Shown here: in pieces, positions 8,693 to 15,867 of the stretch | Numbering within the stretch: position 1 is the first letter of the stretch | Layout: every line of letters starts with the position of its first letter | Origin: Pseudomonadota bacterium | GTDB lineage: Bacteria; Pseudomonadota; Gammaproteobacteria; Burkholderiales; Gallionellaceae | Assembly (NCBI GenBank): GCA_021822115.1 | Contig: JAJZSA010000007.1 | Location: 1-60,548, forward strand | Reading direction: 5' to 3' | Length of the DNA: 60,548 bases | Notes under the pieces: generated by a model | The model's input: only the letters and a program-made list of their open reading frames with translations | Told to the model about the DNA's origin: nothing | The model's database searches: none | Translations under genes and position numbers: made by a program

Positions 8693-8940
8693 CAGAATCG
8701 CCTCAGGCCTTCGCTGAAGGTACCGCGCGCTTCTATGCGGCGGTTGTAGTCTTGCAGCGCATCCTTGTTCTCGGCCAGCCATTGTTCTTGCAGGGGCTGG
8801 CGGATGATCTCCAGCAGGTGTTGTTCCAGCGTCTGCGACAGGTTGATATTGAGTTGTTTGGCCTGTTGCAACAACTCGGCATTGATGCTCAGGTTGATAG
8901 ATTTTTTCGGTGCGACGGGATTAAAGGTAATTGGTTTCAT
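8692..8940 (-). CDS. ccdA: CcdA-family antitoxin, orphan
   Basis: 82-residue ribbon-helix-helix antitoxin. The N-terminal KSINLSINAELLQQAKQLNINLSQTLEQHL is the DNA-binding part, and QWLAENKDALQDYNRRIEARGTFSEGLRRF is the classic CcdA toxin-binding tail. The start is ATG 8940 (MKPITFNPVAP) after a GAGGGG ribosome site; an ATG 39 bases upstream is in frame but less likely. The CcdB gyrase poison that should follow is missing, so this may serve as an anti-addiction antitoxin or be a relic. Confidence 0.85.
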   Translation of the reverse strand: MKPITFNPVAPKKSINLSINAELLQQAKQLNINLSQTLEQHLLEIIRQPLQEQWLAENKDALQDYNRRIEARGTFSEGLRRF

Positions 8941-9030
8941 CTGGTTCCCCTCATTTCGAAAGCGCATGGTCATGTGCATGGGCTGGGGGTGTCAATCCGG
9001 CAGCGTGTGCGCTGAACTTTGGGGCCGGCA

Positions 9031-9258
9031 TCAAGCCGTGATCTTCGCCACCACCTTGCGCACGAACGGCGCCACGAACAGCACGGTGGGGAAGGCTACC
9101 GGCCACGCGGTGGCGAAGCCTTTGAACCAGTGGAGGAAGAATCCGTCGCCGTAGCCGTGGGTGATGAGCACCACGGTGCCGGAGATGATGGTGACCATGA
9201 TGAGCGAGAGCAGCCCACCGAACAGGATGGGGGCGTAGCGGGCGGGGATCTTTTTCAT
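9031..9258 (-). CDS. DUF2798 family small membrane protein
   Basis: 75 residues with two hydrophobic helices (FGGLLSLIMVTIISGTVVLI and the FATAWPVAFPTVLFVAPFV region) and a basic C-terminus, matching DUF2798 proteins; function unknown. Start chosen at ATG 9258 (MKKIPARYAP) because AAGGA precedes it by a good distance; an in-frame ATG at 9276 lacks such a site. It lies downstream of the cytochrome b561 gene but a terminator separates them. Confidence 0.75.
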   Translation of the reverse strand: MKKIPARYAPILFGGLLSLIMVTIISGTVVLITHGYGDGFFLHWFKGFATAWPVAFPTVLFVAPFVRKVVAKITA

Positions 9259-9279
9259 GCGGATTCCTTCGTGCAAATG

Positions 9280-9303
9280 AAAAGGGCGACCCGCAGGCCG
9301 CCC
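9280..9303 (-). terminator. Rho-independent terminator of the cytochrome b561 gene
   Basis: On the minus strand GGGCGGCC, loop TGCG, GGTCGCCC (one G-U pair) is followed by TTTT. It starts about 18 bases after the b561 stop codon. Confidence 0.75.
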
Positions 9304-9321
9304 GTTCTGAGGTGTGGTGCC

Positions 9322-9843
9322 TCAGTCTTCGAAACGCCTCACCATGATGCGGCGCAGCAGGTTGTCCTTCACCACGAACTGGTGATACAGCGCAGCGGCG
9401 ACGTGGAAGGCGACCAGCAGCAACATCACAGCGATGAACATCTCGTGGAATTCCTTGGCGGCGACTTCATGGAAGTCGGGCACCAGGGCGGCGTCACCGG
9501 TCTTCAGGGCTTCGATCACGCCGGAGGTCACGGCGGTGGTGATGCCGGAGATCACCACGGCGATCAGCGACAGGTTGAGCAGCTTGTGGGTGGCGTCGGC
9601 CAGCTTGTTCAGCAGCGGGTTGCTGTTGGCCGGGGCGGGTTCGCCGTCCTTCTTGCGGAACCATATGCGCACCAGGGTGAGCAGCAGGGCCAGGTCACCG
9701 ATCAGGAAGTGCACCGGGAACATGGAGAGTTTTTCGCCGGCGTCCTTGGCTTCTTCCAGTTCGTGGCCGAAGTAGAAGGCGATGCATACCAGGGCGAAGA
9801 TGGTCCAGTGGATGAGGGCGATGCGTTTGCTGTATTGCTTCAT
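9322..9843 (-). CDS. Cytochrome b561-family membrane protein
   Basis: 173 residues, four predicted membrane helices, with histidines in LIHWTIFALV, FPVHFLIGDLALL, ATHKLLNL and VAFHVAAALYHQFV placed as heme b ligands of the CybB/b561 family. Probably moves electrons between quinol and a periplasmic acceptor; the physiological role cannot be told from sequence. Start ATG 9843 (MKQYSKRIALIHW) has AAGGA upstream. A longer frame exists but reads as arginine-rich, unlikely coding. It has its own terminator and lies 85 bases from baiN. Confidence 0.85.
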   Translation of the reverse strand: MKQYSKRIALIHWTIFALVCIAFYFGHELEEAKDAGEKLSMFPVHFLIGDLALLLTLVRIWFRKKDGEPAPANSNPLLNKLADATHKLLNLSLIAVVISGITTAVTSGVIEALKTGDAALVPDFHEVAAKEFHEMFIAVMLLLVAFHVAAALYHQFVVKDNLLRRIMVRRFED

Positions 9844-9928
9844 GTTCGTGTCCTTATCGTGTTCGGGGTGAGAGCGGCGCGCATTGTAGCGCAGGAAGCG
9901 CGCCGGAATTGTTGCAGCCAGGTAAAGT

Positions 9929-11227
9929 TCAGCCGCGCGGCAGCCGCGCCAGAATACCCTTGGCGGCGGCATGGCCGCTGGCGAAACACGCGGAGAGCAG
10001 GTAGCCGCCAGTGGGCGCTTCCCAGTCCAGCATCTCGCCGGCCACGAACACGCCGGGCAGCTTGCGCAGCATCAGGTGTCCATCCACTTCTTCGAAACGC
10101 ACGCCGCCTGCGCTGCTGATGGCTTCGGCGATGGGGCGCGGCGCGCGCAATGTCAGCGGCAGCGCCTTGATGGTCTGCGCCAGCAGCGCGTCGTCCTGCA
10201 TCTGTTGCGGCGTCAGCACTTCGCGCAGCAGGCTCGCCTTGGCGCCTTTCAGGCCGAGGCGGCTGGCGAGGTGGCTGGCCAGCGAACGCGAACCGCGCGG
10301 ATGGGATATCTCTTTTGTAATGCGCGCCAGCGGCCAATCCGGCATCAGGTCGAGATGCAGCGTGGCGTGGCCGTGCGCCTCGATCCCGTCGCGCAGCGCG
10401 GCGGACAAGGCGTAGATCAAGCCGCCTTCGATGCCGTGCGCGGTGAGCATGCATTCGCCCTGTTTGCGCAAGTCGCCGAATGTCGCTACGACGGATTTCA
10501 GTGGTTCGCCTGCATGGCGCTCGCGGAAGTGCGCGCTCCATGCGATGTCGAAACCGCAATTGCTTGGACGCAGCGGGGCGATGGCGATGCCGCGCTGTGC
10601 CAGCAGCGCAGTCCACGCGCCGTCCGAGCCGAGTTGCGGCCAGCTTGCGCCGCCGAGCGCCAGGATGAGTGCTGAGGGGGCGGGGATGTTGACGGGCGTT
10701 CCCTCATCCCAACCCTTCTCCCGGTGGGAGAAGGGCTTTACTTCCCTCCCCCCCTGGGAGAGGGATTGAGGGTGAGGGGTGTTGCCTACCGCAAATTCGA
10801 GCGTTCCAGCTTCACCCCAGCCCAGCCAGCGATGGCGCATGTGGAAGCGCACGCCGCGTTCGCGCAGGCGATGCAGCCAGGCGCGCAGCAGCGGGGCGGC
10901 TTTCATCTCCTTGGGGAACACGCGGCCGGAAGTGCCGACGAAGGTCTCGATGCCGAGACCATGTATCCACGCGCGCAGGGCATCCGGCGGGAAGGCTTGC
11001 AGCAAAGGTTCGAGTTGTGCGCGTCGCGCGCCGTAGCGCGTGAGGAAATCGGCCAGCGGTTCGGCGTGCGTGATGTTCATGCCGCCCTTGCCGGCCATCA
11101 GGAATTTGCGCGCCGCAGTTGGCATGGCGTCATAGACATCCACAGCCACGCCATGCGCACTCAGCGTGTCGGCCGCCATCAGTCCGGCGGGACCGGCGCC
11201 GATGATGGCGATGCGTACTGCGCTCAT
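9929..11227 (-). CDS. BaiN/HI0933-like FAD-dependent oxidoreductase with an in-frame insert
   Basis: 432-residue flavoprotein. The N-terminal FAD-binding motif is IIGAGPAGLMAAD (8-20), GKGGMNITH follows at 47-54, and the C-terminal GxFVAGEMLDWEAPTGGYLL motif closes the FAD site. Substrate unknown; family members include a bile-acid reductase and many uncharacterised proteins. Residues about 149-184 (NTPHPQSLSQGGREVKP onward) look like translated repeat DNA placed just before the conserved LILALGGASWPQLGSDG segment. ATG 11227 overlaps the hemerythrin stop by four bases, so it belongs to the nsrR operon. Confidence 0.88.
   Translation of the reverse strand: MSAVRIAIIGAGPAGLMAADTLSAHGVAVDVYDAMPTAARKFLMAGKGGMNITHAEPLADFLTRYGARRAQLEPLLQAFPPDALRAWIHGLGIETFVGTSGRVFPKEMKAAPLLRAWLHRLRERGVRFHMRHRWLGWGEAGTLEFAVGNTPHPQSLSQGGREVKPFSHREKGWDEGTPVNIPAPSALILALGGASWPQLGSDGAWTALLAQRGIAIAPLRPSNCGFDIAWSAHFRERHAGEPLKSVVATFGDLRKQGECMLTAHGIEGGLIYALSAALRDGIEAHGHATLHLDLMPDWPLARITKEISHPRGSRSLASHLASRLGLKGAKASLLREVLTPQQMQDDALLAQTIKALPLTLRAPRPIAEAISSAGGVRFEEVDGHLMLRKLPGVFVAGEMLDWEAPTGGYLLSACFASGHAAAKGILARLPRG
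10700..10790. repeat. Hairpin-rich repeat inserted inside the baiN-like gene
   Basis: The plus strand holds CCCTTCTCCCGGTGGGAGAAGGG as a near-perfect hairpin (about 10713-10735), then CCCTCCCCCCCTGGGAGAGGG (about 10744-10764), all flanked by CCCTCATCCC at the left and GGGTGAGGGG at the right. It is therefore an imperfect inverted repeat of the CCCTCTCCC family. The length keeps the reading frame open. Confidence 0.75.
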
Positions 11228-11748
11228 ATCGCTAGGCCGCGCCGTGCGGCCATGCTGCGACCCAGCCGCGCGAGTTGTGCCGCGTCCAGCAGTCGTTCGG
11301 CCAGCGGCAGCAGGTGTGCGTTCTCGAAGGCGATGTGCTGCGCATAACCATGATTGAAGCGTTCGACGACCGTGGCATCCAGCGTGTGCGCATTGTGTTC
11401 GGCGATCTCCACCAGCAGCGGTCGCAGATCTTGCCAGGCTGTGTCGAGCGTACGGTGCTCCTGCAACAAGCGGTCGATGTATTCCGCAGCTTCCGGGGCG
11501 GCGCTGGCGCGCAGCAGCGGGAACAGGTCCTGTTCCTCGTCTTCGTGATGGAAACGGCCGGCCGTGTCGAAGTAACGCAGGATGGCGCGCGCGGCCTGGG
11601 CCGCCTGTTCGTCATCGCCTTGCGTCTGCATGTGCTGGTGCAGGCGTTGTAAGGTGGCACACTGGGCGGCGATGCGGCCATGGCAGGCGCGCAGCATCTG
11701 CAACGGGGCATCGAAACCGGGGGCGGCGCTATCGAGCAGCTCATGCAT
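11224..11748 (-). CDS. Hemerythrin domain protein
   Basis: 174 residues, four-helix HHE-domain protein expected to bind a di-iron centre that senses or scavenges O2 or NO. Candidate iron ligands are H (LRACHGRI), HxxxE (FHHEDEEQDLFP), H (LLQEHRTLD) and HxxxE (YAQHIAFENAHLLP). The start is ATG 11748 with GGGAG upstream; a TTG at 11754 is possible. It begins 2 bases after the sirB stop and its own stop overlaps the baiN start. Placement downstream of nsrR points to NO stress. Confidence 0.85.
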   Translation of the reverse strand: MHELLDSAAPGFDAPLQMLRACHGRIAAQCATLQRLHQHMQTQGDDEQAAQAARAILRYFDTAGRFHHEDEEQDLFPLLRASAAPEAAEYIDRLLQEHRTLDTAWQDLRPLLVEIAEHNAHTLDATVVERFNHGYAQHIAFENAHLLPLAERLLDAAQLARLGRSMAARRGLAI

Positions 11749-11750
11749 GG

Positions 11751-12137
11751 TCAATCTCCCAGACCCAGCAGCGGATCATGCGTGACGGCGGCGAGCACGA
11801 TGTAGGCGAAGGTGAGCAGCGCCGCCAGCCAGGCGAGAAGACGCTGGCGCGCATCGCGTGCGAAGCGGAAAGCCAGCATGCCGAGGCCGATGTAGAGCAG
11901 CAGGGCGACGATCTTGGCGACCAGCCAGGGTGAGTTGGCGGGCGACAAGCCGAGCTGCCAGGCCAGTGCCACGGCACTCACCAACAGTACGGTGTCGATG
12001 GTATGCGGGGCGATCTTCACCCAGCGCCGGTGCATGATGTCCGCACCGCGCAGCAGCCAGATGCCGCGCAGGAAGAACAGCGTGAAGCTGGCGACGACCG
12101 CCGTGAGGTGGATGATCTTCAAGGTCGGCATGTTCAT
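11751..12137 (-). CDS. SirB-family integral membrane protein
   Basis: 128 residues, about four membrane helices, matching the SirB2/SirB family: IIHLTAVVASFTLFFLRGIWLL, the RWVKIAPHTIDTVLLVSAVALAW segment and a final FAYIVLAAVTHDPLLGLG. Biochemical function unknown; homologues often sit near NO or nitrite genes and NsrR regulons. ATG 12137 overlaps the HPP stop as ATGA. Confidence 0.82.
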   Translation of the reverse strand: MNMPTLKIIHLTAVVASFTLFFLRGIWLLRGADIMHRRWVKIAPHTIDTVLLVSAVALAWQLGLSPANSPWLVAKIVALLLYIGLGMLAFRFARDARQRLLAWLAALLTFAYIVLAAVTHDPLLGLGD

Positions 12138-12838
12138 TTCGAGGTCGCGGTGTCGAAGCGCTTCTGGGCATGCTGCTGGGCCTGGGCATAGAGTGCTTCC
12201 AGATCCTCCACGCTGATGTCCAGCATGCTGTCGCTCTGTGCCAGTGCCCATTCGATGTCTTGTGCCTCCGGCAGCACGCGCACCGGGGGCGCCGGTGCTG
12301 CGGGCGGTTGCGGGGCTTGCGGATAGTGGCGGCGCGGCAGGGCGTTGTTGAGGGTCAACGCCAGCAGCAAGGAGAGGAAGGCATTGGCGGCGACGATGGT
12401 CAGCGTCCAGCCGAAACCCATGTGCAGGAACTGTGTGGCGCCCAGCACCAGGGTCAGCGCGGTGGCTGCACCGGGCGGATGCAGGCAGTCGAGCAGGTAC
12501 ATCAGGCAGATGGCACTGCCCACCGCGATGCCGGAGGCGGCCAGCGGGTCGTGCACGAGGGAGATGGTGAGCCAGCTGGCCAGCGCCGAGACCAGATGAC
12601 CGCCGATCAAGTTCCACGGCTGTGCCAGCGGGCTGTGCGGCACGGCATACAGCAACACGGCGGACGCCGCCATGGAACCCAGCAGCAACAGCGGGAACTC
12701 CGGTTGCGGCAACAGATGCAGCGCCCAGGCCAGCAGGAAGATGCCCACGCCGCCGGCGGCTCCGCTGCGCAGGCGTTCGCTGAAACCGGCAGGGGAGCGA
12801 TGAGGGGCGAAGGTGTGCAGGAAGGCGCGCAGGTTCAT
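12134..12838 (-). CDS. HPP family membrane protein (possible nitrite transporter)
   Basis: 234 residues with five or so membrane helices and the signature LHPPGAATALTLVLG (about residues 117-131). Plant and cyanobacterial HPP proteins move nitrite across membranes, so nitrite transport is a plausible role here beside NO genes, but this is inference. A soluble C-terminal tail of about 45 residues (EAQDIEWALAQSDSMLDISVEDLEALYAQ) is acidic. ATG 12838 overlaps the nsrR stop by four bases; a longer upstream frame reads through nsrR and is rejected. Confidence 0.82.
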   Translation of the reverse strand: MNLRAFLHTFAPHRSPAGFSERLRSGAAGGVGIFLLAWALHLLPQPEFPLLLLGSMAASAVLLYAVPHSPLAQPWNLIGGHLVSALASWLTISLVHDPLAASGIAVGSAICLMYLLDCLHPPGAATALTLVLGATQFLHMGFGWTLTIVAANAFLSLLLALTLNNALPRRHYPQAPQPPAAPAPPVRVLPEAQDIEWALAQSDSMLDISVEDLEALYAQAQQHAQKRFDTATSK

Positions 12839-13260
12839 GCTTTTTTCCTTATGGGGCGGTTGCTGAGCAGGTCGCTCAGCACGCTTTCGTTGAGCGCGGC
12901 GAGGAAGGCCTTCTGCGCCTTGCCGAAAGTCTTCTTCAGTTTGCAGTTGGGCAACAGCGGGCAGTCCGTCTCGTCGGCGTCGGGGCGCATGCAATACACC
13001 AGCGCCATCCCGGGTTCCATCTTTTGCACCACGTCGCCGATGCGGATGGTGGCCGGGTCGCGTGCCAGGCGGATGCCGCCGTTGCGTCCGCGCACGCTGA
13101 TCACCAGCCCTTGCGCCACCAGTGTCATCACTACTTTCATCAGGTGTGTCTTCACGATGCCGAAGGCGTCAGCCACCTCGGCGATGGTGGCTGACTCACC
13201 CTTCTGTCCCAGATAGATCAGGGTGCGCAAGGCGATGTCCGTGGAAAGATTGAGTTGCAT
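12835..13260 (-). CDS. nsrR: Nitric oxide-sensing Rrf2 repressor NsrR
   Basis: 141 residues. The Rrf2 winged helix (MQLNLSTDIALRTLIYLGQ, VRGRNGGIRLARDPATIRIGDVV) is followed by C90, C100 and C106 (VYCMRPDADETDCPLLPNCKLKK), the cluster cysteines of NsrR; the CPLLPNCKLK motif closely resembles the E. coli CHITPACRLK motif. The cluster reacts with NO, relieving repression. Start ATG 13260. First gene of a tightly overlapped leftward operon and divergent from the nor genes, so autoregulation and control of norCB are both likely. Confidence 0.92.
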   Translation of the reverse strand: MQLNLSTDIALRTLIYLGQKGESATIAEVADAFGIVKTHLMKVVMTLVAQGLVISVRGRNGGIRLARDPATIRIGDVVQKMEPGMALVYCMRPDADETDCPLLPNCKLKKTFGKAQKAFLAALNESVLSDLLSNRPIRKKA

Positions 13261-13327
13261 GGTGTCCCTTTGTCTTCTGTGGCCGTGATTATAGCTGGCG
13301 CCGCCGGATGTACGGTACGTTCGCCTT

Positions 13328-13357
13328 GATACATTCATTTATGTTGCATCATATCAA
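13328..13357. promoter_or_regulatory. Candidate NO-responsive operator between nsrR and the nor cluster
   Basis: The divergent spacer holds an imperfect inverted repeat, TGATACAT (from about 13328) against TGCATCA (13345-13351), reminiscent of NsrR half-sites (GATGCAT/GATACAT) but with a wider spacing than the 11-1-11 consensus. An overlapping TTGCATCATATCAA (13344-13357) fits the TTG-N8-CAA frame of FNR/DNR boxes. Both readings are by eye and weak. Confidence 0.35.
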
Positions 13358-13412
13358 AAAGCGGAATACATTGACCGTCGATGAATTAATAAATATCGGG
13401 AGAGGGGATGTC

Positions 13413-13754
13413 ATGGTGGAACCTGCGGCGCTGGCCGATTTCTTCACGATCTTCTTCAGCGCAGCCATGGTGATCGTGCTGGGTGCGCTGTATGCCCTGC
13501 TGTTCGCCTATGCGCGCATCCGTGTCATGCCGGTGTTGATGCCGCTGGCCTATCTGTCCTATGCCGGGCTGGCCGTGTGCACCCTGATCCTGGCGCAGGC
13601 CGCCAACCTGCTGGCGAACCCGCTGTGGGCGACCGTGGTGGTGTGCATGCTGCTGGGTTATCTGCTGGCGCCGCACGGCATCTGGCATCTGTGCGTGGGG
13701 ACGCATGCCTTGGCGGACGGAGAGCAGGGGGCAGTGATGGGTGGAGATTCCTGA
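13413..13754 (+). CDS. Hypothetical three-helix membrane protein upstream of norC
   Basis: 113 residues, start ATG 13413 (MVEPAALADFF) after GGGAGAGGGG; a GTG/ATG further upstream would add a stretch that overlaps the promoter region. Three to four hydrophobic helices (TIFFSAAMVIVLGALYALLFAY; VLMPLAYLSYAGLAVCTLILAQAANLL; WATVVVCMLLGYLLAPHGIWHL). I do not recognise the family. Being 21 bases ahead of norC suggests a helper for NO reductase assembly or heme/electron supply. Confidence 0.7.
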   Translation: MVEPAALADFFTIFFSAAMVIVLGALYALLFAYARIRVMPVLMPLAYLSYAGLAVCTLILAQAANLLANPLWATVVVCMLLGYLLAPHGIWHLCVGTHALADGEQGAVMGGDS

Positions 13755-13775
13755 ACCAACAACAAGGAGGCGTAA

Positions 13776-14369
13776 ATGGCGACGAACAAATGGTGGGCGT
13801 CGGTGTCGTTCTGGCGCAGGACGGCGATCTGGGTGACGGGCGGATCGATGGTGGTGCTGATGCTGCTGACGATGGATACCTTGTCGCAGATCAGCGTGGG
13901 CACCACGCGCGTGCCGGCCTATTCGGTGATCAACCATCGCATCGAGTACAAGTTCGACGAGCAGCGCCGCGTGCAGGTGCCGGTGATCGGCGTGAAGGAA
14001 CCGCTGTTCGGCAAGGAGCTGAGCGAGGAGGAGGCCGAGGCGCTGGTCAAGCTGGGCAAGCTGACCACGCAAGCCAAGAACTGCATGAACTGCCACACCC
14101 TGCTCGGCAACGGCGCCTACTACGCGCCGGACCTGACCAAGGCTTGGCTGGACCCGTACTGGGGCACCAAGCAGGTGCGCGAGGTGCAGATGGTGGAGTT
14201 CATCAAGGATCCTTCCGACAAGCTGCACAACAGCCTCGGGCGGCGCATGCCCAAGCTCGGCATCACCGACGAGGAGGCGCGCGGCGTGGTGGCCTTCCTG
14301 AAGTGGATGTCCAGTATCGATACCAACGGCTTCCCCTATAACTTCAAATCCATCGAACAGGAGAATTGA
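13776..14369 (+). CDS. norC: Nitric oxide reductase subunit C (cytochrome c subunit)
   Basis: Membrane-anchored cytochrome c that feeds electrons to NorB. One N-terminal membrane helix (RTAIWVTGGSMVVLMLL, ~15-31), heme c motif C103-M-N-C106-H107, then TLLGNGAYYAPDLTKAW and RRMPKLGI supplying the axial Met. 197 residues is clearly longer than the ~150 usual for NorC; the extra part is residues ~45-95 between anchor and heme motif (HRIEYKFDEQRRVQVPVIGV and a Glu-rich stretch). AAGGAGG precedes ATG 13776. Confidence 0.93.
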   Translation: MATNKWWASVSFWRRTAIWVTGGSMVVLMLLTMDTLSQISVGTTRVPAYSVINHRIEYKFDEQRRVQVPVIGVKEPLFGKELSEEEAEALVKLGKLTTQAKNCMNCHTLLGNGAYYAPDLTKAWLDPYWGTKQVREVQMVEFIKDPSDKLHNSLGRRMPKLGITDEEARGVVAFLKWMSSIDTNGFPYNFKSIEQEN

Positions 14370-14371
14370 TC

Positions 14372-15817
14372 ATGGCTACGCTCGGGATATGTGACAGCGC
14401 CAACCTGAACGGTGGCCAGAAGCTGGCGGTGAAATATTTCACCGTCGCCATCGTGCTGCTCGGTGCGCAGGTGCTGTTCGGCCTGCTGGCCGGCCTGCAA
14501 TACCTGTATCCGGATTTCCTCTACGGCGTGCTGGATTTCAGCGTGAACCGCATGGTGCACATCAATGCGCTGGTGGTGTGGCTGCTGTACGGCTTCCTCG
14601 GCTCGGTGTACTGGCTGCTGGAGGACGAGTCGCAGCATGAGGTGGTCGGCCTCAAGCTGGGCAAGCTGATCTTCTGGGTGCTGACCTCGGCCGTCACCGT
14701 GGTGGTGCTGGTCTACCTGCTGGTGCAGGTCGGGCCGGGCACGGAATCCAGCATCTGGCTGATCAACGAGGGGCGCGAATACATCGAGGCGCCGCGCTGG
14801 GCCGACATCGGCATCGTGGTCAGCGTGCTGGTGGTGTTCTACAACGTCGCTGCCACTTTCTCCCAGGGACGCTACACCGGCATCGCCGGGGTGCTGGTGC
14901 TGGACATGCTGGCGCTGTTCGGCATCTACCTGGCCGGCGTGTTCTATACCACCAACATCTCCATCGACCAGTACTGGTGGTGGTGGGTGATCCACCTGTG
15001 GGTGGAGGCCACGTGGGAAGTGATGGTCGCCTGCATCATGGCCTACGGCCTGATGAAGGTGCTGGGCGTGAGCCGCCGCATCGTCGAGACCTGGCTGTAC
15101 ATCGAGGTGGCGCTGATGTTCGGTTCCGGCATCCTCGGCCTCGGCCACCACTACTTCTGGATCGGTACGCCGGAATACTGGTTCAGCATCGGCGGTTTCT
15201 TCTCCGCGCTGGAGCCCATCCCGCTGGTAGCCATGGTGGTGCATGCGGTGTTCGATGCCGGCGCACGCCATGCGAAGAACAGCAACCATCCGGCCATGGC
15301 CTGGCTGATCGCGCACGCCTTCGGCAACTTCTTCGGCGCCGGCGTGTGGGGCTTCATGCACACCCTGCCGCAGATCAATCTGTATACCCACGGCACGCAA
15401 TGGTCGGCCTCGCACGGCCACCTCGCCTTCTTCGGCGCTTACGCCACCATCGTCATCGCCATGTTCTATCTCGCCGTGCAGCGTTGGCGCGGCGACGTGT
15501 GGATGGCCGGCGACCTGCCCGGCAACGGCTGGAAATGGAAGTGGTCGCTGACGCTGCTCAACCTCGGCATGGTCGGCATGACCGTCTCCATGCTGGTGTC
15601 CGGCTACGTGCAGTCGCAGATCGAGCGCGCCATCGAAGGTTCGAGCTGGATCGGTTACTTCGCCGCGCAGGCGCATCACTGGTTCGCGCAGGGCATGTGG
15701 TGGCGCGAGCTGTTCGGCGTGATGTTCACGCTCGGCTTCGTGCTGCTGGCCTGGGATCTGCTGACCATCGGCAAAGGCGAACGCCGGCCGGCATCGGCGG
15801 TGGTCGCGGCCGATTGA
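14372..15817 (+). CDS. norB: Nitric oxide reductase subunit B
   Basis: Catalytic heme b / heme b3-FeB subunit that reduces 2 NO to N2O in the inner membrane. 481 residues with twelve or so helices. The heme and FeB histidines are in RMVHINALVVW (H63), WWWVIHLWVEATWEVMV, GLGHHYFWIG and MVVHAVFDAGARH; glutamates of the catalytic channel (VEATWEV) are kept. ATG 14372 follows AGGAG two bases after norC. norQ and norD, usual activation genes, are not adjacent. Confidence 0.95.
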   Translation: MATLGICDSANLNGGQKLAVKYFTVAIVLLGAQVLFGLLAGLQYLYPDFLYGVLDFSVNRMVHINALVVWLLYGFLGSVYWLLEDESQHEVVGLKLGKLIFWVLTSAVTVVVLVYLLVQVGPGTESSIWLINEGREYIEAPRWADIGIVVSVLVVFYNVAATFSQGRYTGIAGVLVLDMLALFGIYLAGVFYTTNISIDQYWWWWVIHLWVEATWEVMVACIMAYGLMKVLGVSRRIVETWLYIEVALMFGSGILGLGHHYFWIGTPEYWFSIGGFFSALEPIPLVAMVVHAVFDAGARHAKNSNHPAMAWLIAHAFGNFFGAGVWGFMHTLPQINLYTHGTQWSASHGHLAFFGAYATIVIAMFYLAVQRWRGDVWMAGDLPGNGWKWKWSLTLLNLGMVGMTVSMLVSGYVQSQIERAIEGSSWIGYFAAQAHHWFAQGMWWRELFGVMFTLGFVLLAWDLLTIGKGERRPASAVVAAD

Positions 15818-15867
15818 CCGACCGTGTGGCGCATGCCGGATGACCTTGAACGAATCAGGAGGGACAG

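Noticed and set aside
9019..10119. Forward frame of 366 codons over DUF2798, b561 and baiN genes
   Set aside because: Opposite strand to three recognisable genes; His/Gly/Gln-rich translation with no match.
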